Positions 42,007 to 51,771 of a stretch of DNA of 64,000 nt are shown here, in pieces. The DNA is taken from contig JAGVLS010000004.1 in NCBI GenBank assembly GCA_020054205.1, forward strand, positions 167,518 through 231,517, read 5' to 3'. The notes beneath the pieces were generated by a model that was given only the letters and a program-made list of their open reading frames with translations, was not told the DNA's origin and did no database searches. Position 1 is the stretch's first letter. Every line of letters begins with the position of its first letter. This DNA is from Candidatus Obscuribacterales bacterium (GTDB lineage: Bacteria; Cyanobacteriota; Vampirovibrionia; Obscuribacterales; Obscuribacteraceae). The translations under genes were made by a program, and so were the position numbers.

Positions 42007-43410
42007 ATGATCGTACGATCCAGAATGAACTACCCGGAGTTGCTCATAATTGTGCTGCTGTTGCTTGGCACGCCCAACGCAGATTCTGCAGAAGAAGAAA
42101 CTGAGAACAAAAGTGCTGCCTCTTCTGCAGTTCGCGTGCCGGCTGATATTCAAAGAGCAATCGGTATCAAGGTAGAGTCAGTTCGCGTCTTTGCTCCTGT
42201 CAATCGCAAGCAAGTCAATGGACAGATCGAGGCAATTCCAGCTAATACCGCCGCAGTCAATGCACCACTAGCCGGAAGAGTATTGACGCTTCTTGCACAG
42301 AAAGGACAGCGGGTCCAAAAAGGTGATCCATTACTGACGATAGACAGTCCGGAAATCAGACAGCTGGCTGTGGAATCACAGCGATTAATCGCACAGAATA
42401 AGGCGGCCGAAGAACAAGCTCAAGCGAAAGTTGATCTTGCATTGCGCAATTTTGAGCGGGAAAAAACTCTTCTTGGTTTGAAAATTGCATCGGCCAAAGA
42501 TTATCAAATCGCGGAAGCCGATCTAAAGCAAGCAGAAGCCGAACTAAAGACAACACGGTCGCAAACGCGTCTGAGCAGTGCCTTGCTTTCCAATCGTTTG
42601 GCGCAACTGGGTCAATCAATCAGGGCTACCGCTCAGGGACATATCACACTCTATGCTCCTATTTCAGGCATCGTTCTTGAACAGCTCGTGACTCCAGGAG
42701 AAGCGCTCGAAGCAGGTAAGCCTCTCTTTAAACTGATTAACATCGGCAAGGTGTGGGTAACGGCGCAAATCTACGAAAAGGATCTAGAACATGTTCGCTT
42801 GGGTCAACAGATAGAAATACGTACCTCAGCTTATCCAGACAAAGTCTTTACCGGCTCCATAGTTAACATCGACCCGGTTGTCGATCCAACGACCAGGACA
42901 TTAGCCGTTCGGGCGGCTATTGAAAATTCCAACTTTCTGCTTAAGCCACAGATGTTTGTTACTGTTGATTTGATCGAACAAACTTCAGGTCCAGCGGGCT
43001 ATTTCATCCCCGCCGAAGCGGTGGTTCCGGTCCAAGGTAAGCAATCGGTGTTCGTCAAACAGGGCGAAGACTTCGTGCCCACTCCGGTGGAGGTGGGAGA
43101 AACCAAAGACAATCTAGTGCGCATAAACTCTGGCTTGACAGGAGACGAACAGATAGTCACGCAACGTGCCTTTCAACTTATGGCCCAAGGGTCCAAAGGA
43201 GCAATCCCGTCCGACGAGGATGAGGGCGAGAAAAAACCACAAAGTAAACCTGACAACATCCTTTTTCTGGCACTTGGTGGCGTGATTCTTTTACTTCTCG
43301 GATTTCTTGCAGGTAAAAGCTTGGGACGTACGCGGAAAATCCGCTCGGATGAACGCAACCAGCCGGATGCGAAAACCAAAACAGCTCCTCTCGACAGCGA
43401 GGTGAAGTAG
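42007..43410 (+). CDS. RND periplasmic adaptor (CzcB/HlyD family)
   Basis: 467 aa. Signal/anchor at about 8-28, then barrel-sandwich halves around a helical hairpin (G-R-V-L-T-L-L-A-Q-K-G-Q-R-V-Q-K-G-D and I-S-G-I-V-L-E-Q-L-V-T-P-G-E), a beta-barrel and, unusually, an extra hydrophobic segment near the C-terminus (I-L-F-L-A-L-G-G-V-I-L-L-L-L-G-F-L-A-G, about 418-436) followed by a basic tail. Adaptors normally have a single N-terminal anchor; the second span would pin both ends to the membrane. AGGAGATGTAA directly precedes the ATG, and the pump gene follows with no gap. Confidence 0.92.
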   Translation: MIVRSRMNYPELLIIVLLLLGTPNADSAEEETENKSAASSAVRVPADIQRAIGIKVESVRVFAPVNRKQVNGQIEAIPANTAAVNAPLAGRVLTLLAQKGQRVQKGDPLLTIDSPEIRQLAVESQRLIAQNKAAEEQAQAKVDLALRNFEREKTLLGLKIASAKDYQIAEADLKQAEAELKTTRSQTRLSSALLSNRLAQLGQSIRATAQGHITLYAPISGIVLEQLVTPGEALEAGKPLFKLINIGKVWVTAQIYEKDLEHVRLGQQIEIRTSAYPDKVFTGSIVNIDPVVDPTTRTLAVRAAIENSNFLLKPQMFVTVDLIEQTSGPAGYFIPAEAVVPVQGKQSVFVKQGEDFVPTPVEVGETKDNLVRINSGLTGDEQIVTQRAFQLMAQGSKGAIPSDEDEGEKKPQSKPDNILFLALGGVILLLLGFLAGKSLGRTRKIRSDERNQPDAKTKTAPLDSEVK

Positions 43411-46400
43411 ATGATCAATCGCCTCATTTTGTGGTCGATTACCCATCATCTTACTGTTGTCATCGCTTCAGTCGTCCTCTTGTTGGTTGGGCTAAACATT
43501 GTTGCGAAACTTCCACTCGATGTATTTCCCAACTTTGCGCCGCCACAAGTGGTGATTCAAACAGAAGCGCCAGGGTTAGCACCGGAGGAGGTTGAGTCCT
43601 TAGTGACGCTGCCGTTGGAAAGCTCCCTAAATGGCACCCCTGGCGTCGTCGATATCCGCTCCAGTTCTGCGATAGGACTTTCTGTCGTCACTGTGATCTT
43701 TGAGGGTCAGACGGATGTCTATAGAGCCCGTCAACTCGTTGCCGAAAAAGTGCAGCAGGTAGCACCACGCCTACCTCAGGGAGTCAACCCGCCGTTGCTA
43801 TCGCCAATCAGCAATCCGGTTGGTGATGTCGTCAAATACGCATTGACGATAGATAACTCAGTGCCTGTGGCACAGCGCACCACTTTGCTGGATGTTGCCA
43901 CTATCTCAAACTGGCAAATAAGAAACAGACTCCTGGCCATCCCTGGAGTAACACGTGTACTGGTCTTAGGCGGCGGAGAACGCCAGTATCAGATATTAGT
44001 TCAGCCTCAAAAATTGAAACAGTTCAATGTAACACTAGCTCAAGTCACTGAAGCAGCCAGAGCAGCTAATTTAAACGTGCCGGGAGGATTTCTGCTCACG
44101 CCCGATCGCGAGCGCCTGGTGCGTGGCATGGGTCGAACACATAGCTCTGTCGATTTGGGAAATTCAGTAGTTGTTGCCCGCCCTGGAGGTATTCCGGTCC
44201 GTCTCTCCGACGTGGCCGATATAAAGATCGGCTCCGGCGTCAAGCGAGGAGATGGGTCTTTTGCAGGACAGGACGCGGTTATTGTTACAGTCACGCGCTC
44301 ACCGTTTGCAGATACACCAGCAGTAACCAGATCTGTTGAATCGGCCATGGATGACATTCGAAAGACGCTTCCGAAAGACGTGAAAGTTGTGACCACCTTT
44401 CGTCAAGAGGATTTCATTCAAAAGTCTGTCGATAACGTCGTTGAGGCACTGCGCGATGGAGCAATCATAGTCAGCATCATCGTCATTCTCTTTCTTGGTA
44501 ATTGGCGAACCGTAGCTATTACACTAACTGCGTTGCCATTATCGATTGTGCTTGGACTAGTCGTTCTCAATTGGTTTGGTGTTGGGCTCAATACAATGAC
44601 CTTGGGCGGATTGGCGATTGCACTTGGTGGAATTATCGATGACGCCATCATTGATGCTGAAAATGTTTATCGCCGTTTGCGAGAAAACAACGCACTCGGT
44701 GCAGCGGCTGTATCACCGGCAAAGGTAGTGTTTGATGCTTCTGTTCAGATTCGCAGCTCAGTAGTATTGGCGACTATTATCGTCTGTATTGTCGTTGCTC
44801 CGATCTTCACACTGTCTGGTGTGGAGGGGCGAATATTTACGCCTCTGGGTATGGCTTACATCTTATCGACACTGGCTTCACTGCTTGTAGCTTTGACTCT
44901 CACACCGGCCCTTTGTTATCTACTTTTGGCCAATCGGCGTCTACCGGAAGATGAGACTTGGTTAGTGCGCAAGCTAAAGGGACTGTACAAGCCGATCCTG
45001 TCTTTCTCTATGGCAAAACCAAGTGTCATTTTGCTCGTCTCTGGTGCCGCGCTTATCGTATCACTTGCACTGATTCCGACTCTTGGCACCACATTTTTGC
45101 CTGAATTCCAAGAACGCAGCCTCGTGATAGCTCTCAACCAATTGCCAGGAGCGTCACTTGCTTCAACTCAAGAGATTGGCAAAGCAATCGAAATCGCTTT
45201 GCTTAAACATCCCGAAATAGAAACCGCGCAATTTCGCGCCGGCAGGGCTTTCGGCGATGACGATGCCGGAGTGGTCACCTTTGGTGAACTAGATTTGCAG
45301 ATTGCAGAGAAGGGCGTCGATCGCGCGAAAGTGCTCGATATCATACGGGACGAGTTGGCTCGCTATCCGGGTGTGGTAGCGGTGGTAGGCGGTTTTATCT
45401 CCAACCGCATCGACGAGACACTTTCTGGAACGCGCGCAGCGCTAGCCATTAAAGTATTTGGCCCGGACTTAGACATCTTACGGGCCAAAGCTCAAGAAAT
45501 CGATGAAGCCATCCGTAAAGTCCCGGGAATAGTCGATTTACAGGTTGAACCTCAAGTTCCAGTTCCACAAATTTCTGTTCAATTCAATCGCGAAAAAGCG
45601 TCTCGCTATGGGCTAACAGTCGGCTCGTTGGCCGAGACTGTCGAAACAGCCCTGAATGGCAGAGTCGTCTCGCAGGTGCTTGAAGACCAGCGCTTATTCA
45701 GTCTTGTAGTTTGGTTGTCGCCCGAGGCACGGAATAATGTTGAAACTATCGGCGAACTTTTGATTGACACTCCGGTTGGGACAAAGATCCCGCTATCGGC
45801 AGTGGCCGCTTTAACTGAAGACGCGGGACCGAATACGATCAATCGTCAGCGCGTATCCCGCCGAATCGTCATTTCCGCAAACACAGCAGACCGTGACATT
45901 GGCTCTGTCGTTGCTGATGTTAGAAAGGAAATTTCTGAACATGTAAAGTTACCGACTGGTTACTATGTTGCCTACGGTGGACAGTTCGAGGCGCAGCAAA
46001 GAGCAAGTCAGGAACTCTTGATCTTTGGTGCCGTTGCACTATTGGCAGTGGCATTTCTCGTGCATCAAGCCGTTAATACAATTCGGTCTACCGTTTTGGT
46101 TTTGGCAAATCTTCCCTTAGCCTTAATCGGCGGTCTGCTCGCTGTTGTTCTTGGTGGCGGAGTTCTGTCGGTAGCATCTCTTATCGGGTTTATTACCTTA
46201 TTCGGTGTCGCTTGTCGTAACGGCATCATCTTGGTCACTACTTACAATCAGATGACCGATTCCGGCATCGATTTTGAACACGCCATTAAAGAAGGCTCGA
46301 TAGAGCGGCTCTCGCCCGTACTGATGACGGCGCTGACCGCTGCTTTGGCTATGCTGCCTCTTATGATCGGCTCCGGTGCCGGCAAAGAAATCTTGCAGCC

Positions 46401-46554
46401 ACTAGCCGTCGTCGTCTTCGGCGGTCTCTTCAGTTCCACCGCTCTTACGCTGGTAGTTATACCTGCCTTGTTCACTCTTTTTGGAGAGCGCTCCGTGTCT
46501 CATAGAGCGCTCGGTCCTATTAATGCTACAGAACCTGCCGGAGTCGATGGATGA
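43411..46554 (+). CDS. RND heavy-metal efflux pump (CzcA/CusA family, HME3-like)
   Basis: 1047 aa, full length. N-terminal L-P-L-D-V-F-P-N-F-A-P-P-Q-V and two large periplasmic loops. In the fourth span the sequence is A-L-G-G-I-I-D-D-A-I-I-D-A-E-N, the I-D-D pattern of HME3-type pumps rather than the D-F-G...D-G of the CzcA at 32409, so substrate range should differ (mono- or divalent ion not decided). GAGGTGAAGTAG ribosome-binding sequence overlaps the adaptor's stop. The P-type ATPase gene overlaps its end by 4 bases. Confidence 0.93.
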   Translation: MINRLILWSITHHLTVVIASVVLLLVGLNIVAKLPLDVFPNFAPPQVVIQTEAPGLAPEEVESLVTLPLESSLNGTPGVVDIRSSSAIGLSVVTVIFEGQTDVYRARQLVAEKVQQVAPRLPQGVNPPLLSPISNPVGDVVKYALTIDNSVPVAQRTTLLDVATISNWQIRNRLLAIPGVTRVLVLGGGERQYQILVQPQKLKQFNVTLAQVTEAARAANLNVPGGFLLTPDRERLVRGMGRTHSSVDLGNSVVVARPGGIPVRLSDVADIKIGSGVKRGDGSFAGQDAVIVTVTRSPFADTPAVTRSVESAMDDIRKTLPKDVKVVTTFRQEDFIQKSVDNVVEALRDGAIIVSIIVILFLGNWRTVAITLTALPLSIVLGLVVLNWFGVGLNTMTLGGLAIALGGIIDDAIIDAENVYRRLRENNALGAAAVSPAKVVFDASVQIRSSVVLATIIVCIVVAPIFTLSGVEGRIFTPLGMAYILSTLASLLVALTLTPALCYLLLANRRLPEDETWLVRKLKGLYKPILSFSMAKPSVILLVSGAALIVSLALIPTLGTTFLPEFQERSLVIALNQLPGASLASTQEIGKAIEIALLKHPEIETAQFRAGRAFGDDDAGVVTFGELDLQIAEKGVDRAKVLDIIRDELARYPGVVAVVGGFISNRIDETLSGTRAALAIKVFGPDLDILRAKAQEIDEAIRKVPGIVDLQVEPQVPVPQISVQFNREKASRYGLTVGSLAETVETALNGRVVSQVLEDQRLFSLVVWLSPEARNNVETIGELLIDTPVGTKIPLSAVAALTEDAGPNTINRQRVSRRIVISANTADRDIGSVVADVRKEISEHVKLPTGYYVAYGGQFEAQQRASQELLIFGAVALLAVAFLVHQAVNTIRSTVLVLANLPLALIGGLLAVVLGGGVLSVASLIGFITLFGVACRNGIILVTTYNQMTDSGIDFEHAIKEGSIERLSPVLMTALTAALAMLPLMIGSGAGKEILQPLAVVVFGGLFSSTALTLVVIPALFTLFGERSVSHRALGPINATEPAGVDG

Positions 46555-48671
46555 CCAAACATATCAGCAATAGCCAAGAACATACTTTCTATGTCCAAAA
46601 CGTCGACTGCGAGAACGAGGCTGCAAAAATTGAACGCGAACTCAGCAAACGAGCTGGAGTTGGCCATGTAAAAGTGTTTCCGCTCTCATCTAAGGTGACG
46701 ATCTCATACGATCCAGATCTCACCTCAACTGAGGCAATGGCAAAGGCGCTTACCGATCTGGGATTCCCCGTCAAGAATAGCGCTGACAGTGAAGGACCTA
46801 AGAAGTTCTGGCAAAACAAAAAGGTGCTGTGCGCTCTCATATCCGGGTTCACCTTGGCTCTCGGCTGGATCGCCGGCAAGTTGGGCGCACCTGGATTTCT
46901 TCCTTTTGGTTTGTATATAACTAGCGTTGCCATCGGCGGATTTTATTTCGCGCGTGAAGCCCTAGAAGAGTTAGTTCATGAACGCAAGATCAATATCGAG
47001 CTGCTTATGACTGTTGCTGCACTAACCGCCTTGGCTCTCGGAGAATCGCTTGAAGCTGCGATGCTTGTTTTTCTCTATTCAATTTCGGAGGCTGCCGAAG
47101 GATACACCGAAGAAAAGACTAGAGCAGCCATTCGTGCATTGATGAAGCTGGTTCCGAAAGTCGCGCTGGTGACTCGCGACGGTGTCGAAGTGGAGGTGCC
47201 TGTTGAAGATCTCAAAGTCGGCGATATTTTTATAGTGCGACCAGGAGAGTCGGTGGCAACCGACGGCGAAGTGATCGGCGGCTCGTCTTCAGTCAATGAG
47301 GCGCCTGTCACAGGCGAGAGTATGCCGGTTACAAAATCCGTCGGCAGTAAGGTATTCGCTGGAAGCATCAATGCTGAAGGCGCACTGGAAGTGCGCGCCA
47401 CTAAGACCTTTGCAGAAAACACAATTGCACGAATCATCAAGATGGTTGAAGAAGCTCAAGAAAGAAAGGGCAAAAATCAGCGATTTATCGAGAAGTTCGG
47501 GGATACTTATAGCCCATTCGTCTTGGTTGCTGGACTTTTGTTAGCAATCTTGCCACCACTTCTTTTTGCTCAACCATGGATGACATGGGTCATCCGGGCC
47601 ACCGTATTTATTGTTGCCGCAGCGCCCTGTGCTCTCGTCATTTCAATACCGATTACGCTGGTAGCCACTCTTGGTACTGCTGCCAGACAAGGTGTGCTTA
47701 TCAAAGGCGGTGTCTATATCGAGGAATTAGCCAAAGTAAAAGCGGTCGCCTTGGATAAAACTGGCACGATCACTGTTGGTCAACCGGAAGTGACGGACTT
47801 TGAGTTGTTGCCTCAAAGCAATAAATCTCTTGAGGAGGCACTGGCTATAGCCGCCGGTATCGAACAGAGGAGCCAGCATCCACTAGCTGATGCGGTTGTT
47901 CGCTACAGCAAGAGCAAAAACATTCAAGCAAAACCGGTGACAAATTTTCAATCCACCTCCGGTGCTGGCGCTAAAGCTGTCTATGAAGGGAGTTCAGTAA
48001 AAATTGGCAGCCCTAAATTCTTCCAGAATTTACTTGAAGGCGGGATAAATTTTCGAATCGACCAGTGGCAGTCGCAAGGCAAAACGGTGATTTTGCTCGG
48101 TGATGATCATTCCATCTGGGCTCTTTTCGCAATACGCGATCGCATTCGTCCCGAAGCTCGTGAGGCTATCCAGGAACTGCGGGCAGCAGGAATTAAGCAC
48201 ATCGCCATGCTGACTGGTGATAACAATCAGACAGCCCAAGCAATTGCCAAAGAGGTAGGAATCGATGAAGTGTTTGCTGAACTGAAGCCTGACGATAAGG
48301 TCAATCAGATCCGTGAGCTGGTGTCCAAATATTCAGGTGTCCTGATGGTGGGAGATGGCGTAAACGATGCTCCAGCACTGGCGGAGGCAACCGTCGGAGT
48401 CGCTATGGGTGCTGCCGGCAGTGATGTTGCTATAGAAACCGCTGATGTCGCTCTTATGGCTGATGACTTGCGCAAACTGGCTTATGCAATCAAGCTCGCC
48501 CAGCGCAACAAGGGAGTTATTGATCAGAACCTGGCTCTTTCTGCATTGGTTATCACGGTGCTGATCGTCGGCGCGATAGCTGGGCTCTTATCACTTCCAA
48601 TTGCAGTTCTAGGACATGAAATCAGCGAATTCATAGTGATCGCCAGCGGTCTGCGGATGCTTCGTAGTTGA
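46551..48671 (+). CDS. Heavy-metal P-type ATPase with A-P-C metal site
   Basis: 706 aa. The N-terminal HMA domain (1-75) has N-V-D-C-E-N-E instead of the usual C-x-x-C, so one Cys is replaced by Glu, as in some Zn/Cd-type domains. Catalytic motifs are intact: T-G-E-S, D-K-T-G-T-I-T, S-Q-H-P-L-A, G-D-G-V-N-D-A-P-A-L. The membrane metal site is A-A-P-C-A-L-V-I-S (A-P-C rather than C-P-C or S-P-C), with H-E-I-S-E in the late spans; this is unlike the P1B-4 enzyme at 28093, so specificity probably differs. The remnant at 22840 is of the same type. Overlaps CzcA by ATGA; it would feed cytoplasmic ions to the CBA pump. Confidence 0.92.
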   Translation: MTKHISNSQEHTFYVQNVDCENEAAKIERELSKRAGVGHVKVFPLSSKVTISYDPDLTSTEAMAKALTDLGFPVKNSADSEGPKKFWQNKKVLCALISGFTLALGWIAGKLGAPGFLPFGLYITSVAIGGFYFAREALEELVHERKINIELLMTVAALTALALGESLEAAMLVFLYSISEAAEGYTEEKTRAAIRALMKLVPKVALVTRDGVEVEVPVEDLKVGDIFIVRPGESVATDGEVIGGSSSVNEAPVTGESMPVTKSVGSKVFAGSINAEGALEVRATKTFAENTIARIIKMVEEAQERKGKNQRFIEKFGDTYSPFVLVAGLLLAILPPLLFAQPWMTWVIRATVFIVAAAPCALVISIPITLVATLGTAARQGVLIKGGVYIEELAKVKAVALDKTGTITVGQPEVTDFELLPQSNKSLEEALAIAAGIEQRSQHPLADAVVRYSKSKNIQAKPVTNFQSTSGAGAKAVYEGSSVKIGSPKFFQNLLEGGINFRIDQWQSQGKTVILLGDDHSIWALFAIRDRIRPEAREAIQELRAAGIKHIAMLTGDNNQTAQAIAKEVGIDEVFAELKPDDKVNQIRELVSKYSGVLMVGDGVNDAPALAEATVGVAMGAAGSDVAIETADVALMADDLRKLAYAIKLAQRNKGVIDQNLALSALVITVLIVGAIAGLLSLPIAVLGHEISEFIVIASGLRMLRS

Positions 48672-48866
48672 ACCTAACGCGAAGGTGCACGCAATAAATC
48701 AATAAACAGTGAGTCTCTGCCTGCCGATGCAAAGCAAGATGAGAATCTTGTTGGGATAAGTTCTGCCATTGAATTTTGCCGAGGACGGAGCTGTAGCGTT
48801 TCTTCGAGACTGTCAAATCCGGCTCAGGACCTTCCTGATGAACACAATGCTAGCTACAATTGACGT

Positions 48867-49937
48867 ATGAACAAAAAACTACAGCCGAAATTCTTCCCTC
48901 CTGCCTACATTGCTTTGACCGCCGCTCTTTTATTTGGCGCCAGCACCCCAGCAGCAAAGCTCTTGATTGGGCACGTCTCACCGCTATTACTTGCCGGACT
49001 TTTGTACCTTGGCTCCGGACTTGGACTCTTGCTACTAAGCGCGGTTTCTAAAGCAATTCGAGGTCCAGGGCAGGAAACAAAGCTCAAGAAAGCGGACGTA
49101 CCATGGCTTGCCGGTGCGGTTTTATTTGGCGGAATTTTGGGACCACTTTTGCTCATGGTTGGCCTGAAAAGTACGTCAGGTGGAGCTGCTTCGTTGTTGT
49201 TGAACATGGAAGCAGTGTTTACAGCAGTGCTGGCATGGTTCGCGTTCAAGGAAAATTTTGACCGACGTATTTTTCTTGGCATGGTGGCAATTGTTGCCGG
49301 CAGCCTACTACTGTCGTGGCAGCCCGGCGCTGCTTTTGTGATATCAATGGGCTCCCTAGCGATAATCGCCGCCTGCTTTTGTTGGGCGCTCGATAACAAC
49401 TTGACTCGCCATATTTCAGACAGTGATCCTGTCCAGATTGCCGCAATAAAGGGTTTGTTTGCAGGATTAGTCAATACCACTATTGCATTGGCTGTGGGAC
49501 AAACATTGCCAAGTCTTCCGGTTTTTGCGGCCGCGACAATAGTGGGCTTTTTTGGCTATGGAGTAAGCCTTGTTCTATTTATCAAAGCACTAAGACACAT
49601 GGGAACTGCGCGCACTGGAGCCTACTTCTCAACGGCTCCTTTCGTCGGGGCAATACTTTCACTCATCCTTTTGCAGGAGCCACTGAGTGTTAATCTCGCA
49701 GCTGCGGGTTTGCTAATGGGCCTCGGAGTCTGGCTACATTTGACTGAAACTCACGACCATGAGCATAGTCACCCTGAAGAAGAACATGAACACCTGCACT
49801 ACCATGATGAACACCATCAACACGAACATGCATCGGATACAAAGTCAGGAGAGCCGCACAGTCACAGGCATAAACACGTACCAATCACGCACTCACATCC
49901 GCATTATCCAGACATTGAACATAGACACGAGCATTAG
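48867..49937 (+). CDS. EamA/DMT-family permease with His-rich tail
   Basis: 356 aa. Ten hydrophobic segments in two EamA repeats (1-145 and 150-285; G-A-S-T-P-A-A-K-L-L near 24). The last 65 residues are extremely His/Glu-rich (H-D-H-E-H-S-H-P-E-E-E-H-E-H and three similar clusters), like the metal-binding tails of zinc or nickel transporters. This suggests a metal-linked export role, unusual for the drug/metabolite transporter family. No ribosome-binding site is seen; a TACAAT box at 48855-48860 would place the transcript start at or next to the ATG, so the mRNA may be leaderless. It lies 195 bases after the ATPase gene. Confidence 0.88.
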   Translation: MNKKLQPKFFPPAYIALTAALLFGASTPAAKLLIGHVSPLLLAGLLYLGSGLGLLLLSAVSKAIRGPGQETKLKKADVPWLAGAVLFGGILGPLLLMVGLKSTSGGAASLLLNMEAVFTAVLAWFAFKENFDRRIFLGMVAIVAGSLLLSWQPGAAFVISMGSLAIIAACFCWALDNNLTRHISDSDPVQIAAIKGLFAGLVNTTIALAVGQTLPSLPVFAAATIVGFFGYGVSLVLFIKALRHMGTARTGAYFSTAPFVGAILSLILLQEPLSVNLAAAGLLMGLGVWLHLTETHDHEHSHPEEEHEHLHYHDEHHQHEHASDTKSGEPHSHRHKHVPITHSHPHYPDIEHRHEH

Positions 49938-50004
49938 TACGGACTCGTTGATGAAAGCCACCGATCTCTGGCTAGCACACCGGTACAGGCACAAAAGAGC
50001 CGCC

Positions 50005-51747
50005 TCACATTTTCATGTTCGGATTCTTTTTCATCATCTCTTCCATAGTCATTGGCTTTTCCTTTTGACCCTGCTTTGACTTTGTTCCCGTAGCTTTCTT
50101 CCGGATTTTCTTCGGAGAAGCGCCTTTGCTATGGTCCATCTGCATGCCCGGCATATTCATTTTGCTGTGATCCATACCGGGCATTTTTTGATTGTCTTGC
50201 TTCTGTGCTGGAGCTGGCATTTGCATCTGCGAGTGATCCATGCCTGGCATGTTCATCTTGCTGTGATCCATACCGGGCATGCCGCCCTGTAGTTGAGCAG
50301 AATCTATGTGCTTCGCTTTTATGTCACGCATCAATTGATCGTATTTGGCAGGTGGCAATACGCGCACAAGATTCATCATGCCGGCCAGCGCACCTGACCA
50401 GCCCGGTGCAAGGTAATTGTTTTCTGGTTTGGCAACAGCTGCATCCATCGGCATCATCATCAGGTCATCTTGCGGATAACCGGGACCTTTTTCGCTGTTC
50501 GGGTCAGTCCCCAAAGCTGTGTTCGTCGTTCGTTCTGGAGTCTTGTCAGTCTGTCCGATGCTGTGAGAAGTTGCTTGATCGCGATCGACAGTATTGCCCA
50601 TACCCCTGCCCATTGCTGGCCCGAGATCTTCAGCAGTAGCACTACTCTTACCGACGATACCCATGCCTTCTTCCATGCCGGCGCCGGTATGCATACCATG
50701 TCCGACATGAGCCATTGGTCCGACCATGGACACCATGTTATTCATCATATGGTGCGGCAAATGACAATGAAGCATCCAATCCCCCACATACTTAGCATCG
50801 AATTCAATGTCACGCGCCTGGGCAACGCCGACAAGAACGGTGTTTCCTGGGAACCAAGCGGATTGGGGAGTTCTTCCGCCTTCTGTGCCTGTCACGTAAA
50901 ATTGATTGCCGTGAATGTGAATAGGGTGGTGATCCATGCCTAGATTCACGAGTCGAATTCTCACCCGGTCGCCTTGTCGCACAATGAGCGGAGTTGTAGC
51001 CGGCGCCGCTTTTCCATTAAAAGTAAGCCAGTTGAATTCCATTGCCATCGAGTTTGGAACTGGGTTGTTTTGCAACGCGGCAAATTCTTGCAAAACTATG
51101 CCGAAGTCTTTTTGCACTGCCGGATGGTGCGGCTTCTTTGGATGAATGATGAATAGACCAATGGCACCCATCATCTCCTGCATGGCGCCATGTGAGTGAT
51201 AAAAGAAGGTGCCGTTCTGGTGCAGGGTAAAGTCATAGATAAATGTCTCGCCTGGCTTCACAGGTGACTGACTGATGAATGGCATCCCGTCCATATTGAC
51301 CGGAATCTCCAGTCCGTGCCAATGTACTGTGGTAAATTCAGGCAGCTTATTGTGAAAGATGACCCGCACATGGTCTCCTTCGTTCACTTCAATAGTGGGT
51401 CCAGGGACGCTACCGTTGTATCCCCACAGCGTCAAGACTTTTGCTGGTCCCATGCTAGAAGCGGGCAACACTTCCCGCTTCACTATCTCTGCTGTGAGAT
51501 GAAATACTTTCGCACCGTTTTCCATTGTCCACGGCAAGTGTGGAACATCGGGGGTTTCCACAGGAACCGGCTGTTGTGGCACCCTGCGCGAAATATTCTT
51601 GACCTGGGGAGTGCTGTGCTCGATCGGCATTTGCATCTTGCTATGATCCATTGGCATATTCATGTCGCCGTGGTTAGCTCCAAGCGCAGTTGCGGAAAAA
51701 CCCAATGACGCACTTAGAAGGTAGCCAATGATATTCGTTATTCTCAT
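50005..51747 (-). CDS. Multicopper oxidase with Met/His-rich tail (copper tolerance type)
   Basis: 580 aa, exported (signal at 1-23, ending G-A-N-H). All four copper-site motifs are seen: H-W-H-G-L-E-I, Y-H-S-H-G, H-P-I-H-I-H-G and H-C-H-L-P-H-H-M-M-N-N-M. Residues 24-50 and 500-560 are packed with repeats of the M-D-H-S-K-M-N-M-P-G-M type, typical of copper-binding segments in CopA/CueO-type oxidases that convert Cu(I) to less toxic Cu(II). GGAGCGATT precedes the ATG. Last gene of the long minus-strand copper string; convergent with the DMT permease. Confidence 0.92.
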   Translation of the reverse strand: MRITNIIGYLLSASLGFSATALGANHGDMNMPMDHSKMQMPIEHSTPQVKNISRRVPQQPVPVETPDVPHLPWTMENGAKVFHLTAEIVKREVLPASSMGPAKVLTLWGYNGSVPGPTIEVNEGDHVRVIFHNKLPEFTTVHWHGLEIPVNMDGMPFISQSPVKPGETFIYDFTLHQNGTFFYHSHGAMQEMMGAIGLFIIHPKKPHHPAVQKDFGIVLQEFAALQNNPVPNSMAMEFNWLTFNGKAAPATTPLIVRQGDRVRIRLVNLGMDHHPIHIHGNQFYVTGTEGGRTPQSAWFPGNTVLVGVAQARDIEFDAKYVGDWMLHCHLPHHMMNNMVSMVGPMAHVGHGMHTGAGMEEGMGIVGKSSATAEDLGPAMGRGMGNTVDRDQATSHSIGQTDKTPERTTNTALGTDPNSEKGPGYPQDDLMMMPMDAAVAKPENNYLAPGWSGALAGMMNLVRVLPPAKYDQLMRDIKAKHIDSAQLQGGMPGMDHSKMNMPGMDHSQMQMPAPAQKQDNQKMPGMDHSKMNMPGMQMDHSKGASPKKIRKKATGTKSKQGQKEKPMTMEEMMKKNPNMKM

Positions 51748-51771
51748 AATCGCTCCGCAGTTATAACTCCG

